Of a stretch of DNA of 64,000 bases, positions 55,993 through 64,000 are shown piece by piece (position 1 is the stretch's first letter; the number at the start of each line of letters is the position of its first letter). This stretch comes from Cyrtodaria siliqua (lineage: Eukaryota > Mollusca > Bivalvia > Adapedonta > Hiatellidae): the NCBI GenBank assembly GCA_037043455.1, contig JAWPHD010000238.1, positions 1 through 64,000 on the forward strand. The letters are read 5' to 3'. Position numbers and translations under genes: made by a program. Under the pieces are notes generated by a model, which made no database searches, was not told the DNA's origin, and saw only the letters and a list, made by a program, of their open reading frames with translations.

Positions 55993-58650
55993 GTAACTCC
56001 AATACAGACAGTTTCATACCCCAATATACAGACATAGTGTCAAACCATCCACAGCTAACACCAACACAGACAAACTTACCACAGTTACACCAATACAGAC
56101 ACAACTTGTCAAACTTACCACAGCTGTCAGGTAACATCAGTACAGATATAATGTCATACCTCAATACATAGTGTCAAACTATCCACAGGTAACACCAACA
56201 CAAACTTACCACAGTTACACCAATACAGATAAATTAGCACAGGTAACACCAATACAGACATAGGATTAATTTGTCAAACTTAACACAGGCAACACCAATA
56301 CAGACATTGTGTTAATTTGTCAAACTTTCCACAGGTAACACCAGTACCGACATAGTGTTAGTTTGTCAAACTTACCACAGGTAACATCAGTACAGACATA
56401 ATGTCAATTTGTCAAACTTGCCACTGGCAACACCAATACAGACATAGTGTCAATTTGTCAAACTTTCCACAGGTAACACCAGTACAGACATAGTGTTAGT
56501 TTGTCAAACTTACCACAGGTAACATCAGTACAGACATAATGTCAATTTGTCAAACTTGCCACAGGTAACACCAATACAGACATAGTGTTAATTTGTCAAA
56601 CTTACCCCAGGTAACTCCATTACAGACATAGTGTTATTTTGTCAAACTTAGCACAGGTAACACCAGTATAGACATAGTGCTAATTTGTCAAACTTACCAC
56701 AGGTAACACCAATACAGACATGGTGCTAATTTCAAACTTACCACAGGTAACACCAATACAGACATAGTATTATTATGTAAAACTTACCACAGGTAACACC
56801 AATACAGACATAGTGTTAATTTGTCAAACTTACCACAGGTAACACCAATACAGACATAGTGTTAATTTGTCAAACTTACCACAGGTAACACCAATACAGA
56901 CATAGTGGTTAATTTGTTAAACTTACCACAGGTAACACCAATAGACATAGTGTCAATTTGTCAAACTTACCACAGGTAACACCAAAACAGGCATAGTGTT
57001 AATTTGTCAAACTTAACACAGGTAACACCTATACAGACATAGTGTTAATTTGTCAAACTTACCACAGGTAACACCAATACAGACATAGTGGTTAATTTGT
57101 TAAACTTACCACAGGTAACACCAATAGACATAGTGTCAATTTGTCAAACTTACCACAGGTAACACCAAAACAGGCATAGTTTCAATTTGTCAAACTTACC
57201 ACAGGTAACACCTAAACAGGCATAGTGTAAATTTGTCAAACTTACCACAGGTAACACCTATACAGACATAGTGTCAATTTGTCAAACTTACCACAGGTAA
57301 CACCAAAACAGGCATAGTGTCAATTTGTTAAACTTACCACAGGTAACACCAATAGACATAGTGTCAATTTGTCAAACTTACCACAGGTAACACCAAAACA
57401 GGCAAAGTGTCAATTTGTCAAACTTACCACAGGTAACACCAAAACAGGCATAGTGTAAATTTGTCAAACTTACCACAGGTAACACCTATACAGACATAGT
57501 GTCAATTTGTCAAACTTACCACAGGTAACACCAATACAGACATAGTGTCAATTTGTCAAACTTACCACAGGTAACACCAATACAGACATAGTGTCAATTT
57601 GTTAAACTTACCACAGGTAACACCAATAGACATAGTGTCAATTTGTCAAACTTACCACAGGTAACACCAAAACAGGCATAGTGTCAATTTGTCAAACTTA
57701 CCACAGGTAACACCAAAACAGGCATAGTGTAAATTTGTCAAACTTACCACAGGTAACACCTATACAGACATAGTGTCAATTTGTCAAACTTACCACAGGT
57801 AACACCAATACAGACATAGTGTCAATTTGTCAAACTTACCACAGGTAACAACTATACAGACATAGTGTCAATTTGTCAAACTTACCACAGGTAACACCAA
57901 TACAGACATAGTGTCAATTTGTCAAACTTACCACAGGTAACACCTATACAGACATAGTGTCAATTTGTCAAACTTACCACAGGTAACACCAATACAGACA
58001 TAGTGTCAATTTGTCAAACTTACCACAGGTAACTACAATACAGACATAGTGTCAATTTGTCAAACTTACCACAGGTAACACCAATACAGACATAGTGTCA
58101 ATTTGTCAAACTTACCACAGGTAACACCAATACAGACATAGTGTCAATTTGTCAAACTTACCACAGGTAACACCAATACAGACATAGTGTCAATTTGTCA
58201 AACTTACCACAGGTAACACCAATACAGACATAGTGTCAATTTGTCAAACTTACCACAGGTAACACCAATACAGACATAGTGTCAATTTGTCAAACTTACC
58301 ACAGGTAACACCAATACAGACATAGTGTTAATTTGTCAAACTTACCACAGGTAACACCAATACAGACATAGTGTCAATTTGTCAAACTTACCACAAGTAA
58401 CACCAATACGGACATAGTGTCAATTTGTCAAACTTAACACAGGTAACACCTATACAGACATAGTGTCAATTTGTCAAATATACCACAAGTAACACCACTA
58501 CAGACATAGTGTCAAACTTACCACAAGTAACAGAACTATGGACATAGTGTCAAACTTACCACAGTCAACACCAATACAGACACGATGTCAAACTTCCCAC
58601 AGGTAACACCATTAAATACATAGTGTTTTACCAGAGGTAACAGGAATACC
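55993..58650 (+). repeat. 46-bp minisatellite grown from the TEDC1 exon 2 donor
   Basis: About 55 units, consensus GTAACACCAATACAGACATA + GTGTCAATTTGTCAAACTTA + CCACAG. The first unit starts at the exon 2 donor itself (GTAACTCCAATACAGACAG). Units at the exon side (to about 56340) are short and diverged; those from about 57480 to 58320 are nearly identical. Frequent variants are AAAACAGGCATAG and a deletion form AATAGACATAG. Nearly every unit retains CACAG|GTAAC. Confidence 0.97.
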
Positions 58651-59705
58651 AAGGTACAGTATTACTACATAAATTGTGTTTGAAAAGAGCTTGAGCTAAA
58701 ACAAGTGTCTAAACAATAGTATCCGAACTACAGCTAACTGCTGGTAGTGGAGTACCTTGATATTGAGATTTTAAAAGGGGGACATCAGACTTTTTCTAGA
58801 AGAAATCTTGAAAAAAATCCAAATTGTGATAATATAATATTGATCAAATAATGGTGGTGTTCAGATCTAAAAATTCACCATAGATTTTGAATGAAGTTAA
58901 GCGTAAAATGCTTAAAGATGGCTGTACATAATGAATTTCATTGTAAATAACGAGCCTTTTTTTTTTTCCCTTTAAGATAGAAAATATCAATAATTGACAA
59001 TCGTAAATTTTAGAACCCCATGAAAAGCCTGATGTACCCACTTTAAAAGCATGTACTGCAGGTAACGTGAACCAGAGCTTCCTGAGTTACATTGGAGTAC
59101 ACAGACTGATAAACACACAGAGTCGTTAATAAATCTGTATGGCATTTTCGCTTCACAAGGCGCATACCTGGAGGCTTTTTCCCATTACGCAAGATTGGGT
59201 TTGACCGTGCTAGGGGGTCCCCGGATTTTTTTTAAAATAAAGATGCCAAATTTTGCATTTTGGTGTATTTTTGGTAGCAAAATGATGAACCACGGATTTT
59301 CTTACATATTTTGATATTTTTACTACACAAGAGTAAATTAGTGCCATGCCATCGAGCTCCATACATGTATGTCAGCTATGTTCAAATAATGTATAATTTA
59401 CGTTAAAAAAAAGTTTCGCATTTCAGATTTTCAATACGCAGCTGCGTATCTGTGTATAGGCAGGTACACGCCTGTTCACTTGCGGGAACTAGTATGTTAA
59501 TTTAAAGATTTTGTTTAATAAACATCAACTGCTATTTATTTCACGTGCTTACAAAGTTATGTTAAATCAACTTTTCTTAAATTGTCAGACTGACTTTAAG
59601 ATGTAAAGAATCATTACACTTGTTATAATATTGCTGTTTAAGTTTATTAAAATATTTGTCAAACCAACTTAATGTTGTATTGATTGATTACAATTGTCCT
59701 GACAG
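58651..59705 (+). other. Remainder of TEDC1 intron 2
   Basis: AT-rich and largely unrecognised. A T-rich tract and ordinary acceptor (gattacaattgtcctgacag) precede exon 3. No exon-like segment or terminal repeat found. Confidence 0.5.
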
Positions 59706-59911
59706 AGGAGCTGGTGGTTTATGTGAAGCAGGGTATGCAACAACTGGGATACCATTCACGCCAATTCTCCCAACTTCCCAATGACATGAGCAGCGGTAGT
59801 CGAGAGCTGATGCTCGCCTGTTCTTGGCTGTTGTGTACGGAGCTCATTGTGGACAAGTTTATGGAGAAGTGTGCCTCCCCACTAGACGGAGAATACCCGG
59901 AATCTCCGAGG
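59706..59911 (+). CDS. TEDC1: TEDC1 exon 3
   Basis: 206 nt; its first two bases complete the codon begun in exon 2 (G|AG, Glu), giving EELVVYVKQGMQQLGYHS, then QFSQLPNDMSSGSRELMLAC, SWLLCTELIVDKFMEKC and DGEYPESPR, ending in phase 0 at AGG|GTAGGG. The YVKQ..LxxLGY and GSREL(M/L)LAxxWLL segments are the best-conserved part of TEDC1. It is one of the most informative exons for the family call. No defect seen. Confidence 0.92.
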
Positions 59912-60126
59912 GTAGGGTTATTTACAAATATTTCATGACCAGATCAGCTAATTTAGGCTTATATTATGCAGCAAACTGCTCAGAGTTTATTCTCATAAGT
60001 GCTTTTAACACATCTAATCACAAGCTATCTCTCAAAATGTGTGAGTCATGAAAGAAAGAAATGCTTTTCTGGAAAATTATATTGTTATATTATATTGTAT
60101 GAGGGTTGGCCCGGAAGTTTGAGGCT

Positions 60127-60701
60127 TTTTATGCCCCCACAGGGTGGGAGGCATATAGTAATTGCACCATCCATCCGTCCGATATCGAGTCTCAGCCATT
60201 TCTCGGAAACTACTGAAGTGAGTTGCGTCAAACTTCACACAAATGTACATCACAATGAGAAAGTATGTCGAGTGCAAGAATAATGTCATTGCCTCCAAGG
60301 TCAAGGCCACAGTTGGAGGTCAAAGGTCAAAAAGGCAAAAAAAGAATCTTGTCTCAACCATTACTTGGAAACTACTGAAGGGAGACTTGGAAACTACTGA
60401 AGGGAGTTTCATCAAACTTCACAGAAATATTCATCACATTGAGAAGGTGTGTTGCACGTAAGAATCATGTCAGTGCCTTAAAGATCAAGGTCACTGTTGG
60501 AGTTCAAAGGTCATTTTTTTCATGTCAGCCATTAGTCCAAAACTACTGAAGGGAATTGCATCAAACTTCACCACAAATGTTCATCACAATGAGAAGGTGT
60601 GTCTTGTGTAAGAATTATGTCAGTGCCTCAAAGGTCAAGGTTACAGTTAGGCATATGGTTTGCAGTGGGGGCATCCATGTCCCATGGACACATTTCTTGT
60701 T
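60127..60701 (+). mobile_element. Tandem-core element, ATGCCCCCAC family
   Basis: Starts TTTTTATGCCCCCACAGGGT + GGGAGGCATATAG and ends CAGTGGGGGCATCCATGTCC + CATGGACACATTTCTTGTTT. The 5' ATGCCCCCAC is repeated inverted inside the 3' end. The core has about three ~130-bp units (GGAAACTACTGAAGGGA, CATCAAACTTCACA, GTCAAGGYCACAGTTGGAG). It lies in TEDC1 intron 3. The AGGTCAAAGGTCA word occurs here too. Confidence 0.75.
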
Positions 60702-62132
60702 TATATATATATAATTAATATTCCATGTATTACTGGTAGCTTGAAATGTTTACAATGAATCTCTGCTTAAGACCGAATGAAATATTTTATTAATGTTTGC
60801 TTCTGTTACAATGTTTGCCCCATAACAAGGATTCATTGCACAAAGCAGCATAAAATTCATTGAAATGCTAAACAGCTGACATACTGCCAGCGTAGATCAG
60901 CACAAATAAACAAGATATGGAAATACATGCACTATGTACGCTGCTGCAGCGATGTCGTGGCAGCATTTTCTGAAAATTGCAAGGTTATATCCATTAGCTT
61001 TTAGTGAAATGCATAACAACAAATAAGACCATTGCTTAAACAAAATATAGGGAAACACGTCAACAGACTTGGACTGAGGGGTACTCTCAGTAAGTTCTGC
61101 CTAGTTCAAACCTAGTACACCCTGAGATTCAGTAATATTGAGTAATGGTAGAGATGATTATTGAAGACAGTATGCTGCTCCTTTGATTTTGTTGACATCA
61201 TGTTTTGTTTAAGCATCGGTCTTTGTTTTTTGTGATATGCATTTCTCTAACAGAAAATGACATTTTGAGTGGGAAGTTTCACATTTACTAAAGAAATCAC
61301 TTAAATAGCATGATTTGAAATTTATAGATTTTTACTCTTGTGTAGTCTTTTGTGATATGCCTGATATGTTTGTTGTCAATATACATCTTGATCTAACGAC
61401 TGTCAGTCATCTTGATTTACAGAATTATATAGGGAAAAAATGTGTGATCCTTTCTTCTCCTCCTAAACTACTGTCATGGGGACACTGCAGTTAAGTTCTA
61501 GGGAGTCCATAATACAATCAGCTTCCTGCCAAATACAGGATGGCTGCCACTGCTGGAAATGCACTAGTCTCGGCCAGCTAGACCTATCATGCATATGTCT
61601 TACTTGCAGAAATCGGTCTGGGCAGATTAGGCCAGTTAAAGCACCCACTAGCGATTAGCACAATTCATTCGTGCGTTTTTTTTCACGTGCATAAAGTCGA
61701 CGTTTGCGTGACGTCATGTTGTAAATAAAAGTACAACATCAATTGTTGATGCATCAGTTAAACTTTTTAACGTCACTTGCTGCTTCTCATAAGTTAAAAA
61801 GAAGAAATTATTATTAAATTAACTTAAAAATATGTTTTTTTGAAAGTCTCGTTTAATCTCTCAAAATCTCACCAAAATCGCCCTAAATGTTGGGTCGATT
61901 TCAAACATCCTATTTTCCCCTGGCTCTGGTTCTAGATCCGTGTAGCATAACGTAACGAAGAAATCAGAAGCGGGCCGGCTGACCGAGGCTAGAAATGCAC
62001 TTAAATTGTGATTGCTACTGTTCTAGAATCATGAGATATTTATCAAAATGATCAGTTTATCACGTCCTAAATGTAATACTAGTACATGCTATAGATGTAA
62101 GTGCTAGCAGTACCCAGGATAGCCAGTGACTA
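60702..62132 (+). other. TEDC1 intron 3: unassigned DNA
   Basis: No exon or transposon recognised. A CRE-like TGACGTCA occurs near 61710. The facing open frames at 61463-61658 overlap on opposite strands and have no splice support. Confidence 0.35.
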
Positions 62133-62344
62133 TTAACCCTTAACCCGCTACATATATATAATGAACTGTTCTTTCTTTGAATTATGACCATTCCATAATT
62201 TATGTGACAAAGGGGTGTTTTGGGAAAAAATGACTAATCAGCAGCCAGACATAGTAAACCCTGATCAGTTACTCGCAGGCTGATCTGGGTTTACAATGGA
62301 CGCAAAGGCTATTATAGTCATGCTTAGTAAGGGTTAAGGGTTAA
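62133..62344. mobile_element. MITE with TTAACCCTTAACCC ends (copy 2)
   Basis: TTAACCCTTAACCCGCTACA at the left and TAAGGGTTAAGGGTTAA at the right. It shares CTGTTCTTTCTTTGAATTA, CAGGCTGATCTGGGTTTACA and GCAAAGGCTATTATAGT with 15441-15572, plus about 80 bp missing from that copy. Confidence 0.8.
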
Positions 62345-62882
62345 ATCTTCAGACATTATCTTAAAAGTAGTGATTCTGCATTTTGTTTGAAAATGGTATT
62401 CAATTTGAGTATATTTTCAAAATTTTGGAATGATTGGATACTATTTTTCAAACCTTAGCGCAAACGTAGTAAAAGTTATTCCATCTTCAAAGATGGTTGC
62501 AAAATCTAGGATGACCTTAGGGACTGAAAAAAGTAAATATATCTGCCCCCTTAGAACCTCTTCTATTGCAAGGAGTTATTGCAAGGGACGTTAACACAGT
62601 AATTGAAATAGCATGAACGCTTATATCTCAAGTTTTTAAAAATCCAATGAATTTTGATTGGTTAGTACCAGCCGGTGACAAGAACTCATTTATTTTTCTT
62701 TATCAATATAAAATGGAAATAAATTCATAACACAGATTTTTTGCTAGGCATATGGGAAAATTCCAACCCGTTTGATTTCAATCCACCCAGAGCCTGCCTT
62801 TGTCTCGGAGTGAAATGAAACTAAACTAATTTTTTGCTGCTCTTGCTAAACTAGTGATATACAGATATAATCTTACTTCTAG
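62345..62882 (+). other. End of TEDC1 intron 3
   Basis: Nothing recognised except the acceptor (taatcttacttctag) before exon 4. Confidence 0.4.
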
Positions 62883-63029
62883 GTACAATTCGAGACTCCA
62901 GTCCAGTCGCCGTCTAGTCTGTCTCCCGTACAGAGAGTACAGCAGCTGCAATTGCTCAATGGTAAACTACATCTCAGTCTGAAGCGACTGTATTCTCTAC
63001 AAAGGGAGAAAACAAAGCTGCAACACAGG
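62883..63029 (+). CDS. TEDC1: TEDC1 exon 4
   Basis: 147 nt in phase 0: VQFETPVQSPSSLSPVQRVQ, then QLQLLNGKLHLSLKRLYSLQ and REKTKLQHR, to the donor AGG|GTAGGT. The second half is a leucine-rich, heptad-like helix that probably forms part of the coiled-coil region of TEDC1. The first half is a Ser/Pro-rich linker. Both junctions are in phase with neighbours, so the exon is well supported though poorly conserved in sequence. Confidence 0.85.
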
Positions 63030-63463
63030 GTAGGTGCTACATGGTTTATCTCCCTTTAAACCAGATGTTACATGGTTTGTCTCCCTTAACACCCTTGCAA
63101 CACAGGGTTTTACACACTAGCATCTTAAGCTATGTTTGTATGATTATGTCACCATTTTACATTAACTGAAAAAGGGTTTTTTATTACATTCGTTCCCCAA
63201 AAACGGTGTTTGTTACATTCGTTCCCCAAAAACTGTGTTTGTAATCGATATGTATTAAAAGATAAACAAGTTAATAAATTAAATGCTCAATAATTGTATT
63301 TGTCAACTGTGTGGTTGTTCTTTAATTTCACAAAATTACTAAAATTTAAGTTGTTATTTAACTAATATAATATTTAAAAGGTATTCAGGTTCTTGATGTT
63401 AGTCTTTAACATTTTTCACATTTATATAATCAGTTTACCCAGAAATGATTATACTTTACTCAG
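63030..63463 (+). other. TEDC1 intron 4
   Basis: 434 bp. Contains a short tandem duplication TTACATTCGTTCCCCAAAAA (about 63185-63235) and two versions of ACATGGTTT..CTCCCTT near its start. No other feature. Confidence 0.6.
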
Positions 63464-63562
63464 GTACATGAGAGTACACTGGGAGTGAGTACAGCCCCTG
63501 ACAAAACACATCTGTCTGTACTAGAGGTGCATCTTCTCAGACATCCAGAGTATCTAAAAAAG
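63464..63562 (+). CDS. TEDC1: TEDC1 exon 5
   Basis: 99 nt in phase 0 after the acceptor tttactcag: VHESTLGVSTAPDKTHLSVL + EVHLLRHPEYLKK, ending at the donor AAG|GTAGGC. The THLSVLEVHLLRHPE segment is a plausible conserved helix of the TEDC1 middle region. 222 residues are coded so far; vertebrate proteins are roughly twice that, so the C-terminal exons lie beyond the window. Confidence 0.82.
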
Positions 63563-63869
63563 GTAGGCACGAATATACATGAATACCTACATCCATGAAT
63601 GCATTACCGTAGAGAAAATACATCTACAAGATTTGTTTGAGAACAGTTTACGTTTTGCTGAAGGATAGTCTTTAAATTACACATGTTACATATCGTTTCA
63701 TTTCTCCAAGGTGGCTTGTCCCAAAATTACCATATACGTATTGTATAGTTCTAAAACTCTACAAATTAGCATTATTATACTAATACCTGGGGTTTTTTTT
63801 AAAAAGAGGTAAATAAATAGCGTCTTAGTAGCATGTCACGCTCTTCTTAGCTCATCTTCTTTGTTACTG

Positions 63870-64000
63870 TAAATGGAATTGAAACTTAGAACACAAATTC
63901 CGTATCGGTTGTAGACTAACTGAAACTTAGAACACAAATTCCCTATCAGTTGTAGACTATAAGTGTTATGGAACTGAAACTTAGAACACAAATTCCCCAA
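63870..64000 (+). repeat. Short tandem repeat in TEDC1 intron 5
   Basis: Three copies of GAAACTTAGAACACAAATTC, with CGTATCGGTTGTAGACTA-type spacers, running off the window end. Confidence 0.8.

Noticed and set aside
55993..58650. 46-bp repeats as CRISPR or as a coding repeat protein
   Set aside because: No unique spacers. The frame extending exon 2 stops by 56171, and units of 46 bp shift frame each time.

Overview
This window looks like intron-rich, AT-rich nuclear DNA of an invertebrate animal, most probably a bivalve mollusc. The reasons are the spliced single-copy animal genes, the tRNA-derived SINEs, and the very large load of tandem-core interspersed repeats carrying GTCCGTCCGT and AGGTCAAAGGTCAAGGTCA motifs, which I associate from memory with bivalve assemblies. 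The species cannot be fixed from the sequence. No bacterial operon, CRISPR array or intact rRNA/tRNA gene is visible.

Three host genes are supported. (1) Two plus-strand exons near the left edge (2785-2962 and 6970-7190) join in phase and belong to a protein I do not recognise; a third possible exon lies at 24890-24998. (2) A two-exon minus-strand gene (32861 down to 28113) encodes a complete 222-residue member of the C11orf68/BLES03 (UPF0696) family. (3) TEDC1, a partner of delta- and epsilon-tubulin in centrioles, starts at 42450 on the plus strand. Five exons join without a phase error (42450-42563, 55893-55992, 59706-59911, 62883-63029, 63464-63562) and the gene runs off the right edge. 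The three genes show no functional link; they are simply neighbours.

Nearly everything else is repeat. Layout: 1-2500 old repeats and a ~145-bp tandem array; 3137-6589, 10523-11571, 19741-21518, 22711-24881 and 50373-51140 a family of tandem-core elements with Helentron/HINE-like ends; 10465-12129 a decayed mariner carrying one of these; 17283-17708 an almost perfect 426-bp palindrome; 26090-27690 a 26-bp satellite with higher-order structure; 34645-37681 a nested stack of at least four elements with readable target-site duplications; 37813-41748 a Mutator-like element with very long terminal repeats, a broken transposase and an embedded palindrome; 45549-46442 a hAT-like element with an 8-bp duplication; 46650-49674 second copies of the stacked elements, which act as empty-site controls; 52136-55190 a decayed non-LTR retrotransposon; 55993-58650 a 46-bp minisatellite.

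The most unusual observation is that the 46-bp minisatellite starts exactly at the 5' splice site of TEDC1 exon 2. Each unit repeats the last bases of the exon plus the donor (CCACAG|GTAAC), so the real donor is followed by roughly 55 look-alike donors in the intron.
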